A stretch of DNA of 64,000 nt from an uncultured Saprospiraceae bacterium (GCA_937139495.1 CAKZQC010000014.1:1-64000); one strand, 5' to 3'; counted from the stretch's first letter, positions 17,621 through 26,306 are shown. The notes: generated from the sequence alone by a model not told the origin. A program made the numbers and translations.

Positions 17621-17628
17621 CAAAGATA
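17621..17628 (-). promoter_or_regulatory. Bacteroidota -7 element TATCTTTG, distal
   Basis: A second TATCTTTG (minus strand, followed by GC) lies about 68 bp upstream of sspB. It would give a leader of roughly 60 nt that includes the inverted repeat. I see no clear -33 TTTG for it. Confidence 0.45.
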
Positions 17629-17736
17629 CTGTAAATTTTCTTTTTTAATGAAGATTAAATGTAATTACTCAATGTAATTTTTCTTAGTAGTTATTTGCTG
17701 CTAGTTATAGCTTTTCGGGCTGAAGAACCTTTGGAA

Positions 17737-19071
17737 TCAAGGTCTAGCTAATCCCCCTTCCGCATCATTATCTGCCTCCACTTTGTCCATTTCTTCTTTT
17801 AGTTTGGTGGACATCAGAATCGCAAAACCTATGATGAAAAACAGCGTCATAAATAGCATACTGTTGCGCATAGAGCCTGTGAGTTGTTCGATGAGGGCGT
17901 AGGCAAATGTCCCGATCACAATCGCTAATTTTTCTGTGATGTCAAAAAAGCTGAAATAAGAAGCGGTATCGACTGCCGATTGAGGAATCAAGCGGGCATA
18001 AGTAGAACGAGAAATTGACTGCACGCCGCCCATACCGAAACCAAGTATGCCTGCTACGATATAAAACCCAATTTTGACTTGCAGAAAATAGCACGCAATA
18101 CAGATGCCGACCCACAGTACTAGGATAGATCCAATCGTAAATTTGCTGCCTTTGTGAGCCGAAATGAAAGAGAAAAAGTAAGCACCTACGATTGCCAAAA
18201 TCTGCAAAATAAGCACTACAATAATCATTTCGGTAGAATCAATATTGACTTCTTTTTTGGCAAATAATGGAGCCAATAGCATAACGGTCAGCACGCCCAT
18301 GCTGTACATGAAAAACGATAACAAAAACGATTTCATAGCAGGGCGTTGGTTGATTCGGCTAGCTACTTTTTTGAGCTCACGAATACCACGCCCCAATGCC
18401 TGACCATTGAGTACATTGCCCGTAGGGCGATCTTTTAGGTAATAAAAAGCAATTTGGGCGAAGCCCAACCACCAAAACCCAACTAACAAAAAACCAAAAC
18501 GAGTAGCAGTGCCTGCATCGGAGAAGCCAAAAGTAGTGGGAAACATATAGATGGCTAGATTGAAAATCAATAAAATGACAGAGCCAATGTATCCAAACGT
18601 GAAACCCTTGGCACTAATCTTATCCATATCTTTGGGGTAGGCTATTTCGGGCAAAAAGCCGTTGTAAAAAACCAACGAGCCAGCATAACCAACACTAGCT
18701 AATATTGAACAAATGATGCCGTATTCAATATTTTCGCCCACAAAAAAGTATAATCCAATACAAGCAGATGCACCTAAATAAGTAAAGAACTGCATGAATT
18801 TTTTCTTAGCTCCCAAGTAATCTGCTACCCCTGATAAAATAGGGGAGAGCAGCACAATAATTAGGAACGAAAAAGAAATGGCATAGGTAAAGAGAACAGA
18901 ATTGACGATTTGAAATCCGAAAAAAGGGACAACTTCCCCACCAAAAGCTTTTTCGGTAACGGTGCCATAATAGACAGGAAAAATCGCAGTTGTTACAATT
19001 AGGTTATAGACGGAATTTGCCCAGTCGTAGGAAGCCCACGCATTAATTACTTTCGGATCATTCTTTTGCAT
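17737..19071 (-). CDS. UMF1/Atg22-type MFS transporter
   Basis: A 444-residue integral membrane protein with about 12 transmembrane segments. The N-terminus 'NAWASYDWANSVYNLIV' (residues 10-26) is typical of the UMF1 (Atg22-like) branch of the major facilitator superfamily. 'LSPILSGVADYLGAKKKFMQ' after segment 2 is the MFS loop motif. Its likely role is export of amino acids or other small solutes; the substrate is not known. The last four residues (LARP) come from island DNA: the native end is probably the 'F-stop' seen at 5595. The 161-bp 3' segment is duplicated at the other edge of the island, so the gene is the insertion target and remains intact. Confidence 0.9.
   Translation of the reverse strand: MQKNDPKVINAWASYDWANSVYNLIVTTAIFPVYYGTVTEKAFGGEVVPFFGFQIVNSVLFTYAISFSFLIIVLLSPILSGVADYLGAKKKFMQFFTYLGASACIGLYFFVGENIEYGIICSILASVGYAGSLVFYNGFLPEIAYPKDMDKISAKGFTFGYIGSVILLIFNLAIYMFPTTFGFSDAGTATRFGFLLVGFWWLGFAQIAFYYLKDRPTGNVLNGQALGRGIRELKKVASRINQRPAMKSFLLSFFMYSMGVLTVMLLAPLFAKKEVNIDSTEMIIVVLILQILAIVGAYFFSFISAHKGSKFTIGSILVLWVGICIACYFLQVKIGFYIVAGILGFGMGGVQSISRSTYARLIPQSAVDTASYFSFFDITEKLAIVIGTFAYALIEQLTGSMRNSMLFMTLFFIIGFAILMSTKLKEEMDKVEADNDAEGGLARP
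17750..17910. repeat. Right 161-bp direct repeat, inside MFS gene
   Basis: An exact copy of 5599-5759. It lies within the intact MFS gene, coding for its last ~53 shared residues, and forms the right boundary of the island. Confidence 0.93.
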
Positions 19072-19467
19072 AGCAGTTATAGTTTTAGTAGCTGTTCTGC
19101 TTCAAGATAATGATATTTTTGTCAGTCTAGTTCATAAGCTCAACGATTATTGGCTTTTTGTAGCAATACATAGATAGTTTGGTAGCATAAAAGATATGCC
19201 TTTTATTTATTCATTAAAAAGTATAACTCGAAATCTAAATTTGATTTTATTAGATTGGAGAAATATTGTTTTGGTAGTGCTTGTTTTTAAATGTGTATTT
19301 AACGTTAAGTTTTGCTGTTCTTGGTAATCATTTGTCAAATTCAGACGTATTAAGTAGCAAATTGAGTGGGCAAAATGTACTTTTGCGACACATTAGCGAA
19401 GCAGCTGAAAAATAGCGGTTCAGTACGCTTTTAAAAAACATTACCAACACAAAAAAAACGATTAAAA
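19072..19467. other. Divergent intergenic region
   Basis: These 396 bp lie between the divergent MFS and MarC genes and hold no convincing ORF. A TACTTTTG element at 19377-19384 is the only promoter-like signal I can support. Confidence 0.5.
19377..19384 (+). promoter_or_regulatory. Putative -7 element for marC
   Basis: TACTTTTG, followed by CG, lies 83 bp before the marC start and fits the TAnnTTTG consensus. A TTG at 19361-19363 is too close to be a standard -33 element. Confidence 0.4.
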
Positions 19468-20046
19468 ATGGGTTTCAATTTTCAAGAAATCATGTCTGTA
19501 TCCCTTATCTTATTTTCCGTCATTGATATTGTCGGGTCTATTCCAGTCATTATTGACCTCAAGCAAAAAGCTGGCGGTCATATTGAGTCCGAAAAAGCAA
19601 CAACTGTTGCTGGAATAATAATGATACTTTTCTTATTGGTAGGAGAGTCGATACTTAAATTATTGGGTATTGATGTGGCTTCGTTTGCGGTAGCTGGAGC
19701 TGTTGTTATTATCTTGTTGGGGCTGGAAATGATTTTAGGTATTTCGATTTTTAAGGAAGATGAAGACTTGGCTCGCTCTGCCTCTATTGTGCCGATTGCG
19801 TTCCCACTTATAGCAGGAGCAGGTACTATGACTACTATTTTGACGCTCAAATCAGAGTTCCATAGTTTTAATATTTTTATAGGTATCTTGATCAACCTTG
19901 TGTTGGTGTATGTGGTACTCAAATCTTCAGGCTGGATTCAATCGAAGATTGGTACTGGTGGCGAAGCTATTTTGCGCAAGGTGTTTGGTATTGTCTTGTT
20001 GGCAATTGCTGTCAAGATTCTCAAAGGAAACCTCTTGATACCTTAG
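19468..20046 (+). CDS. MarC-family integral membrane protein
   Basis: A 192-residue protein with six predicted membrane helices and the MarC family pattern: 'LFSVIDIVGSIPVI' near the N-terminus and 'SIVPIAFPLIAGAGTMTTI' in the middle. MarC (UPF0056) proteins were once linked to multiple antibiotic resistance, but their transport function is unsettled. Length is normal for the family (about 190-220). It stands alone, convergent with the RRM gene, with a strong hairpin between them. Confidence 0.9.
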   Translation: MGFNFQEIMSVSLILFSVIDIVGSIPVIIDLKQKAGGHIESEKATTVAGIIMILFLLVGESILKLLGIDVASFAVAGAVVIILLGLEMILGISIFKEDEDLARSASIVPIAFPLIAGAGTMTTILTLKSEFHSFNIFIGILINLVLVYVVLKSSGWIQSKIGTGGEAILRKVFGIVLLAIAVKILKGNLLIP

Positions 20047-20112
20047 TAATGCCTAGATGAGAGGACGTAGCTAAGGTTACTTCCTTTTTTTTTGTGAAGT
20101 ATGGCTACAAAA

Positions 20113-20151
20113 AACAATAGCACTATTACAAAAAGTAATAGTGCTATTGTT
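20113..20151. terminator. Intrinsic terminator between marC and RRM gene
   Basis: A perfect 17-pair stem (20113-20129 with 20135-20151, loop AAAAA). On the minus strand it is followed by a T run, so it ends the RRM transcript; it can also stop marC read-through. Confidence 0.8.
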
Positions 20152-20238
20152 ATATTCCAAACAAAGGTTTGGTAAGTAGCCGTACAAAAAATAGCCCATC
20201 ATTTTACATTAACTTATTTTTGCAGACCTACTTATATG

Positions 20239-20544
20239 CTAATAACGTTCTCTATTGTAGTTGCCACCGCCTCTGTTGTAGCCACCGCCGCCACGATTAT
20301 CTTCTCTAGGGCGAGCTTGCTTGACAGCGAGTGTTCTTTGGTCAAACTCTGCATCATTTAGGTCTTTGATGGCTTCGTTGGCTTCGTCCTCGTTGGGCAT
20401 TTCGACAAAACCATATCCTTTGGAGCGACCAGTGTCACGATCCATAATGATTTTGACGGAGTCCACAGTACCGTATCCTTCAAATAGTGTTCTTAAAGAT
20501 TCTTCTTCTGTGCTGAAATTTAGCTTTGCTACAAAAATGTTCAT
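20239..20544 (-). CDS. Single-RRM RNA-binding protein
   Basis: A 101-residue protein made of one RNA recognition motif (residues 1-80) plus a short Gly/Arg/Tyr-rich tail (GGGGYNRGGGNYNRERY). RNP2 is 'NIFVAKL' (2-8) and RNP1 is 'KGYGFVEM' (43-50), both with the aromatic residues that stack on RNA bases. Small RRM-RGG proteins of this kind are common in Bacteroidota and cyanobacteria and are thought to act as general RNA-binding or cold-related factors, taking the place of Hfq or Csp. The upstream 200 bp hold a duplicated 21-bp element with promoter-like cores. Confidence 0.93.
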   Translation of the reverse strand: MNIFVAKLNFSTEEESLRTLFEGYGTVDSVKIIMDRDTGRSKGYGFVEMPNEDEANEAIKDLNDAEFDQRTLAVKQARPREDNRGGGGYNRGGGNYNRERY

Positions 20545-20580
20545 CGGAATAAATATTAAATTAAAAAAACTGTTCTTATG

Positions 20581-20698
20581 TGTCTATTGCCAAGGTAATA
20601 AGAGCGTGTCTAATATTATGTTTTTCAAATTAGTATAATCTTAAACATGCTCTAAAGTAGTGTAATAAACGCACTTTTGTCTATTGCTAAGATAATAA
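20581..20698 (-). promoter_or_regulatory. Duplicated 21-bp promoter-like element upstream of RRM gene
   Basis: Two copies (20581-20601 and 20678-20698) differ at two positions. On the minus strand each contains a TAnnTT(G/A)G core (TACCTTGG at 20590-20597, TATCTTAG at 20687-20694), so they may be tandem promoters or regulator sites. Confidence 0.4.
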
Positions 20699-20742
20699 AT
20701 AATATAGGATAAAATCAAGTTTAGGATTGCTTTTTTTTGAAT

Positions 20743-21501
20743 TTATCCACCTGATTGACGAAACAAAGCACACAAAATACCTGTAGCAACGGCTGCATTG
20801 AGCGATTCTGCTCCACCATATTTGGGTATCGTGACAGGGTGTGTAATGAGCGTTTGCAAATGCTCCGATAGTCCTTTGCCTTCATTGCCAATCAACAAAA
20901 AACCAGTAGCTTGGAGCGGAGTCTGAAATACGTTTTCGCCTTGTAATATAGCTCCATAAACAGGCAACTGAGGATACTGCTGTAGCAATTCGGGCAATTG
21001 GGTATAAACGACCGATACCCGCAAAAAGCCTCCCATAGAAGCCTGCAAGGTCTTGCTGTTATAGACATCGACACAGCCAATGGAACAAAAGATAGTCGAA
21101 ATGCCAAACCAGTCGGCTATTCGGATAATTGTACCTAAATTACCGGGGTCTTGGATGTTTTCAAGAACAAGGCTCAACGAATTTTGTATAGCATACGAGG
21201 GCTGTTCGTCTGTAGGTGCTTCCAATTCTATCAAAACTCGGTTGGGAGATTTGAGGCTAGATATTTTTTTGAGTTCGACAGTCGTCACAACCGTTATAAT
21301 TGGCTTATATTGAGCCAATAAAGGAGCAAAATCTTCTAGCCAGTCCGATAGGGCGTATATGGCTTTGATTTTGTACCGCTTTTGTGTCAGCACTTCTGTG
21401 GCAATTTTTTCGCCTTCCACCAAAAAAGAACGTTCTTTGAGTCGGTTTTTTTTGAGTTGTAAGGACAGTAAGTACTTAATTTTGTTTTTGGATAAATTCA
21501 T
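20743..21501 (-). CDS. TrmH/SpoU-family RNA 2'-O-methyltransferase
   Basis: A 252-residue SAM-dependent methyltransferase. The N-terminal ~95 residues form the substrate-binding SpoU_sub_bind-like part ('RSFLVEGEKIATEVL'). The C-terminal SPOUT knot has all three motifs: 'LENIQDPGNLGTIIRIADW', 'LLIGNEGKGLS' and 'IPKYGGAESLNAAVATGI'. It methylates ribose in rRNA or tRNA; the exact site is not predictable. It is divergent from the TamL-like gene with only 15 bp between start codons, a neighbour pair I recall as common in Bacteroidota. Confidence 0.93.
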   Translation of the reverse strand: MNLSKNKIKYLLSLQLKKNRLKERSFLVEGEKIATEVLTQKRYKIKAIYALSDWLEDFAPLLAQYKPIITVVTTVELKKISSLKSPNRVLIELEAPTDEQPSYAIQNSLSLVLENIQDPGNLGTIIRIADWFGISTIFCSIGCVDVYNSKTLQASMGGFLRVSVVYTQLPELLQQYPQLPVYGAILQGENVFQTPLQATGFLLIGNEGKGLSEHLQTLITHPVTIPKYGGAESLNAAVATGILCALFRQSGG

Positions 21502-21516
21502 TTGTAAGAAAAATAT

Positions 21517-24243
21517 ATGATACGCTCTTTATCAAGTTTGTTTAAATCCCTAATGGGGCTGTTGTTCGTTCTAGTTATGTTTTCGAGCTGTGGCAATCTT
21601 AAATATCTGAAGGTCGAATCGACCGAGGGGCAACCTCATAAACGAAAGTTTGTTGACCATTGGGTACACAAAAATAAGATTAAGTATGCAAAACAAGCAT
21701 ACGAATTGGGAGAAGATGCCGAAAATATTGATTACGAGCTCCAAAGTACCATTTTGCAGCAGCCTGACAAAAGTCCATTGAAAGGATTTAGGAAGTTTAT
21801 TTATCACACGACCGATTCGGTCTCGGTGCGGTACATATTTGACGAGCAAGCAAACGAGTATGTAGCAGACACGATACGCCGCCGCCAGCGAGCAGTTAAG
21901 TTGTGGCTACACAATTCTTTGGGTTCACCTCCTACTATTTATGATTCGACACTTACCAAACGGACACAAAAATCCATGTTGAGTTTGCTGCACCAGCGAG
22001 CATTTTTTGATGCAGAGGTCACGTATGACATACAGTTCAAGCGTCACAAAACCTTTATTACTTACAATATTGTTACAGGAAAACCTTTGTTGATAGACAG
22101 CTTACAATACTATTCAAAAGATACGGTACTACAAGAAATTATAAGAGCTATTCAGCCTTCGACCTTGCTCAAAAAAGATGCAATACTAACGGCTGAATTG
22201 GTAGCAGCGGAAAAACAACGGATTACTTTAGCGGTACGGAATCAAGGTTATTTTGATTTTACGTGGAAATATATTGTAGCACAAGCCGATACCGTCAATT
22301 CTCGAAAAGTAGATCCAGTCAAGGGCGGATTGTTTACCGCCAATAAGCAAGGAGAGCCCCGAGCCAATGTTTATATGGAAATATTGCCGTACTCCGATAC
22401 GTCCATTACGCACCCCAAATATAAGATTTGCAATGTATATATCACACCTAATGAATTTATCCTAAAACCGCATCAACAACGTAAAATTTACAAAGATTCG
22501 TTCTTTGTTATTGAGCGCATTACTAGCGAGAAAGTCAAAACGATTCGCCTATTTAAGGGGGCTAGTTTATTGCCTACGGATACGATTGTCAAAACCATTC
22601 CGCATAAGCGATATACGACCTATGTCGTCAAGCGAAATATAAAGCGGTTTAAGCGTGTGACATTGCGGAGCCTCAATGAGATGCAGCCCAACGACCGATG
22701 GATACACACTGTTTTGCGCAAAAAATATACGAAGGAAAAGGACTTTTTTATACGGGATAGAATCCTTTCGGAAGCCTTGGCGGTCGAATCAGGCGACTAT
22801 TACAACTATAATGCAACACAACAATCGGTCAAAAATATCAATAACTTAGCGGTATTTCGTTTTCCGAGAATCGAATATGTGCCTTCCGAAACAGGTGGAC
22901 CCAATTGTCTGGATTGTATCGTGAAGATGCAACCAGGAAAAAAGCAAAATGTAGGAGCTGATTTTGAAGTCAACTTCAACTCGACGACTGCCAATAGTGT
23001 TGGTTTTGCGGTCAATCCTTCTTACCGAAACAGGAACTTGTTCAAAGGGGCAGAGACCCTAGAGTTTAATTTGTTTGCAGGGGTAGATTTCAAAATTGAC
23101 AGGGACACAACCACTGCTACAGACGAAAGTAGTTTGTTTGAACAGCGAATCAATCTGATTGATATCAATGGCGATGTGAGTATGTATTTCCCAAGATTTT
23201 TGGGTATCAATGCATTGGAGCGAGCTTTCGAAATGGAAAATACCGTGACCAAGGCTTCTATTGGTGGTCGATACTTGAAACAATCGACCGATTTTTCTAT
23301 CAGTTCTATTTATGCTAAGTTTGGATACCTTTGGAATCATGGCAGAAAGCATCAATTTTCGTGGAATCCGATACTTGTTAATTTGACCTTCAAGCCTGTA
23401 TTGGATCCTAGTTTTAGACGGCTTTTGGCAGATAATAATGTCGTACTACTCAACTCGTTAGAGCAAGAATACTTGCTGCCAAGTATGGATTTTTCGCATA
23501 GCTATACGTCCGATTTGACCAAATCTGGATTATGGAAAGTAAAAACGCTCTTGGAAGTGTCAGGCAATATGCTCAATTTGATAGATTTGGCAATCAAACC
23601 CAAGGAAAAATTGAAGATTGGAGGAATTAATTATTCGCAATATTTTAGAGCGGAAGTAGATGCTCGACACTCTTTCCAAATCAACCGCAAAACTTCTCTT
23701 GTGAGCCGTCTTAATGTAGGCGTTTTGGTGCCTTATGGCAATTCGGCAGCGGAAAGCGTCCCGTTTATCAAACGATTTACGCTAGGTGGTCCGACCAGTA
23801 TGCGTGCTTGGAATCTACGTTATCTAGGACCGGGTGATCAAGCCGATATTCCGGGGGCAGAATTTCAGATGGGCGATATCAAGCTAGAGTTCAATACGGA
23901 ATATCGTTTCATGTTCAACTCTTGGATTGGAGGGGCATTTTTTACCGATATTGGCAATGTCTGGTTGTTCAAAGGTAACCGAGATAATAGGGGATTGCCA
24001 TACGGCAATCCCAATGATGGAGCCTTTACAACAGAGTTTTATAAAGAACTAGCCGTCGCAGGTGGTTTTGGGGTGCGTTTCGATTTCAATTTCTTTGTAT
24101 TCAGATTGGATTTAGCACTGCAATTGCGCGAGCCGCAAGGCTATTTATTGCGTGACAACGGCACGACACAATATTGGAATTTTGAACCATTTGTGTTCAC
24201 TAACCGCCACCGTTTTGTATTGGCTATTGGCTATCCTTTCTAA
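21517..24243 (+). CDS. TamL-like lipidated Omp85 (BamA/TamA family) protein
   Basis: A 908-residue outer-membrane protein. It starts with a lipoprotein signal whose lipobox is 'MFSSC' with Cys25, unusual for Omp85 proteins but known for TamL of Bacteroidota. Periplasmic POTRA-like repeats follow (about 90-450), then a C-terminal 16-strand barrel. The Omp85 signature in strand-loop 6 is 'TSMRAWNLRYLGPG', and the end 'RFVLAIGYPF' closes the barrel with a terminal Phe. By homology it helps insert or fold outer-membrane proteins together with TamB. No tamB gene is seen nearby. The identification as Omp85 is firm; TamL versus another paralogue is likely but less sure. Confidence 0.88.
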   Translation: MIRSLSSLFKSLMGLLFVLVMFSSCGNLKYLKVESTEGQPHKRKFVDHWVHKNKIKYAKQAYELGEDAENIDYELQSTILQQPDKSPLKGFRKFIYHTTDSVSVRYIFDEQANEYVADTIRRRQRAVKLWLHNSLGSPPTIYDSTLTKRTQKSMLSLLHQRAFFDAEVTYDIQFKRHKTFITYNIVTGKPLLIDSLQYYSKDTVLQEIIRAIQPSTLLKKDAILTAELVAAEKQRITLAVRNQGYFDFTWKYIVAQADTVNSRKVDPVKGGLFTANKQGEPRANVYMEILPYSDTSITHPKYKICNVYITPNEFILKPHQQRKIYKDSFFVIERITSEKVKTIRLFKGASLLPTDTIVKTIPHKRYTTYVVKRNIKRFKRVTLRSLNEMQPNDRWIHTVLRKKYTKEKDFFIRDRILSEALAVESGDYYNYNATQQSVKNINNLAVFRFPRIEYVPSETGGPNCLDCIVKMQPGKKQNVGADFEVNFNSTTANSVGFAVNPSYRNRNLFKGAETLEFNLFAGVDFKIDRDTTTATDESSLFEQRINLIDINGDVSMYFPRFLGINALERAFEMENTVTKASIGGRYLKQSTDFSISSIYAKFGYLWNHGRKHQFSWNPILVNLTFKPVLDPSFRRLLADNNVVLLNSLEQEYLLPSMDFSHSYTSDLTKSGLWKVKTLLEVSGNMLNLIDLAIKPKEKLKIGGINYSQYFRAEVDARHSFQINRKTSLVSRLNVGVLVPYGNSAAESVPFIKRFTLGGPTSMRAWNLRYLGPGDQADIPGAEFQMGDIKLEFNTEYRFMFNSWIGGAFFTDIGNVWLFKGNRDNRGLPYGNPNDGAFTTEFYKELAVAGGFGVRFDFNFFVFRLDLALQLREPQGYLLRDNGTTQYWNFEPFVFTNRHRFVLAIGYPF

Positions 24244-24274
24244 ACTATAATTTTAGATACGCTATTAGCTGTTT

Positions 24275-24973
24275 TTAGCGTAGCTTCGCAATCAATACAT
24301 AATAATCAAAAAAGAAGGCTTCGTCTTTGTGAATAGTGGCTTCGATGGATAGTCCTCGACTAGTCAGCATCGTTTGGTATTCTGCCAAATCGTACTGATG
24401 CGGATGCAATATATCACCTGGTAAAGCTCTGAAAATATGCTTCAATACTTGGTGATTGTGGGCATCAATCGACAAGACGAGCGTGCCATCTTTTTTGATG
24501 AGTTTAATCAAATTGTCAAGACAAGCATCCAAGTCCGCTACGTGATTGATGGCATTGAGACAAAAGACATAATCGAATTGGGCGTTCTTGAATTGGGCGT
24601 TCTCGAATTGGGCGTTCTTGAATTGGGCGTTCTCGAACGGCTTTTGATTTACCAACTGCTCTAGTGGTAAGGTCTGAAAAGATACGTTTGGATAATCGGC
24701 AGGATTAAAATGAGCTAACTTAGCTTCATATTGTTCCAATAGTGGATCAACCGCCACTACTTGTTGCTCGTCTAGCACGGTAAAAATTCCAGCAGGACCA
24801 CAACCAATATCGGCACAGCTCGCCCCTGTTGGCACCTCAATATTACAATCCTCTAAAAACTGTCGCCAATACTTTTTTTTCCAATCCAAATACTCGCCTT
24901 TGTCTTTTTTGTTGAGGTAACTTTGCCACCAACGTATTTCGGCAGCTTGTGCTATTTTCCAGCGTAATTTCAT
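24275..24973 (-). CDS. Class I SAM-dependent methyltransferase with repeat insertion
   Basis: A 232-residue methyltransferase with motif I 'ADIGCGPAGIF' and motif IV-like 'DYVFCLNAINHV'. Target unknown. Between them the protein carries five-residue repeats (alternating ENAQF and KNAQF), coded by four 15-bp units at 24574-24633. The surrounding family fold would run straight from the 'LVNQKPF' segment to 'DYVFC', so the repeat looks like a recent in-frame expansion in a surface loop. It is convergent with the TamL-like gene, 31 bp apart. Confidence 0.88.
   Translation of the reverse strand: MKLRWKIAQAAEIRWWQSYLNKKDKGEYLDWKKKYWRQFLEDCNIEVPTGASCADIGCGPAGIFTVLDEQQVVAVDPLLEQYEAKLAHFNPADYPNVSFQTLPLEQLVNQKPFENAQFKNAQFENAQFKNAQFDYVFCLNAINHVADLDACLDNLIKLIKKDGTLVLSIDAHNHQVLKHIFRALPGDILHPHQYDLAEYQTMLTSRGLSIEATIHKDEAFFFDYYVLIAKLR
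24574..24633. repeat. In-frame 15-bp minisatellite, four copies
   Basis: Four perfect or one-base-variant copies of (C/T)GAATTGGGCGTTCT run head to tail; the first base alternates C, T, C, T, so the array is also a 30-bp unit repeated twice. The unit length is a multiple of three, so copy-number change would not break the methyltransferase frame. Confidence 0.95.
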
Positions 24974-25086
24974 GGTTGGTTATTTGGGGGCGGGGAGAGT
25001 TATATTGTCGTTTGTCATTACTTTCTATTTCTCTAGTGTTATTTTCATCCACAAATATAACTCAATCCAACCCAAAACCCAAATTC

Positions 25087-26241
25087 CTACTTCTTAGCAG
25101 GAATCTGATTAATCAAATCGGCAGCCGCTGCTAGTGTTTCGTCAGTTTTCGCAAAGCAGAAACGGACGATTTTGTTATCCAATCCATTGGTATATAATCC
25201 AGAGATAGGAATAGTGGCTACGCCATATTCTTTGGTCATGCGTTTGGCAAAAACTAAATCAGGCTCGTCGCTGATATTGGAGAAATCGGCTACTTGAAAA
25301 TAAGCACCAGAACTAGGCTTTATTTTGAAAGCAGAATCTTTGATTTTGTCTAAGAAAAAGTCTCGCTTTTTTTGGAAAAAACCAGACAAATTGAGGTAGG
25401 TATCTTTGTTCTCCAAGTAATCGGCTATGGCGTACTGCATAGGGGTATTGGAGCTAAATACATCGAATTGGTGTACTTTTCTAAATTCGTGCATGATAGC
25501 AGCATCCGCTATAATGTAGCCTAATTTCCAGCCTGTGACGTGCAGCGATTTGCCAAAAGAATAAATCGCCATACTGCGGCTACGCAATGTGGGGAAATCC
25601 AAGATAGAATAATGACGGTGACCGTCAAAAACTAAATGCTCATAGACTTCGTCCGAAAGTATCAAAATATCGGTACCTTCTACGAGTTGCTCCAGAGCTT
25701 CAAAATCACTTTTGTCTAAGATACTACCTGTTGGATTGTGAGGTGTATTGATCATAATCATACGCGTTTTGGGCGTGATGAGTTTGGCAAAAGCCTCCCA
25801 ATCAATTTTCCAATCAGGTGCTTTTATTTGATAAGGAACGACAATGCCGCCCGCTAGTTTGATACTGGGTTGGTAACAATCGTACGCAGGTTCTACCACA
25901 ATAACTTCATCGCCAGCATGCACAAAAGCATGAATGGCACTAAAAATGGCTTGCGTAGCACCTGAAGTGATATTTATTTCTGTTTGTGGGTCATAATCTG
26001 CGTTATAAAGTGCTTTTACTTTTTGAGCCAAGCGAGTATTGAGGGCAGGTACGCCCGACATGGGGCAGTATTGATTGAAGCCGTTTTGGACGTAGTGTGC
26101 CACTAAGCTGGTGAGCTTAGGGTCGCACCCAAAATTAGGAAACCCTTGTGATAAATTGATGGCTTGGTGTTTCTCTGCCAACCTTGACATGACCGAAAAA
26201 ATAGTAGTCGGTAAATTAGGTAGCTTAGACTTGATATTCAT
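25087..26241 (-). CDS. PLP-dependent aminotransferase, methionine aminotransferase type
   Basis: A 384-residue fold-type I aminotransferase. 'INLSQGFPNFGCDP' near the N-terminus and 'NQYCPMSGVPALN' are typical of the YbdL / kynurenine aminotransferase III branch. 'INTPHNPTGSI' is the substrate-binding block, and the PLP Schiff-base lysine is Lys231 in 'SFGKSLHVTGWKLGY'. 'VRFCFAKTDETL' holds the Arg that binds the substrate carboxylate. It transaminates methionine and related amino acids, probably in methionine salvage, with a 2-oxo acid as partner. No salvage gene is adjacent. Confidence 0.9.
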   Translation of the reverse strand: MNIKSKLPNLPTTIFSVMSRLAEKHQAINLSQGFPNFGCDPKLTSLVAHYVQNGFNQYCPMSGVPALNTRLAQKVKALYNADYDPQTEINITSGATQAIFSAIHAFVHAGDEVIVVEPAYDCYQPSIKLAGGIVVPYQIKAPDWKIDWEAFAKLITPKTRMIMINTPHNPTGSILDKSDFEALEQLVEGTDILILSDEVYEHLVFDGHRHYSILDFPTLRSRSMAIYSFGKSLHVTGWKLGYIIADAAIMHEFRKVHQFDVFSSNTPMQYAIADYLENKDTYLNLSGFFQKKRDFFLDKIKDSAFKIKPSSGAYFQVADFSNISDEPDLVFAKRMTKEYGVATIPISGLYTNGLDNKIVRFCFAKTDETLAAAADLINQIPAKK

Positions 26242-26273
26242 AATATAATTTGCTTGATTTTGTCAAATAAAAA

Positions 26274-26306
26274 AAAGCAAGAAAAACGGTGGTCTTTGCT
26301 TGCTTT
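26274..26306 (-). terminator. Intrinsic terminator for YwqK-like lipoprotein gene
   Basis: Arms AAAGCAAG (26274-26281) and CTTGCTTT (26299-26306) form a hairpin. On the minus strand it is followed by a run of T. It lies about 105 bp past the lipoprotein stop codon. Confidence 0.65.

Larger units (their letters stand above)
5599..17910. mobile_element. Phosphorothioation defence island
   Basis: The segment between and including the 161-bp direct repeats carries seven genes: four on the plus strand (5861-12345) and three on the minus strand (12356-17553). It is visibly more AT-rich than the flanking genes. No integrase, transposase or plasmid gene is present, so the repeats may reflect single-crossover insertion of a circular DNA carrying the 3' end of the MFS gene, or an integrase that acted in trans. 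Removing 12,151 bp by recombination between the repeats would restore a complete MFS gene. Confidence 0.82.

Noticed and set aside
24437..24664. Plus-strand ORF with repeated ELGVL residues
   Set aside because: It is the opposite-frame shadow of the 15-bp repeat inside the methyltransferase gene.
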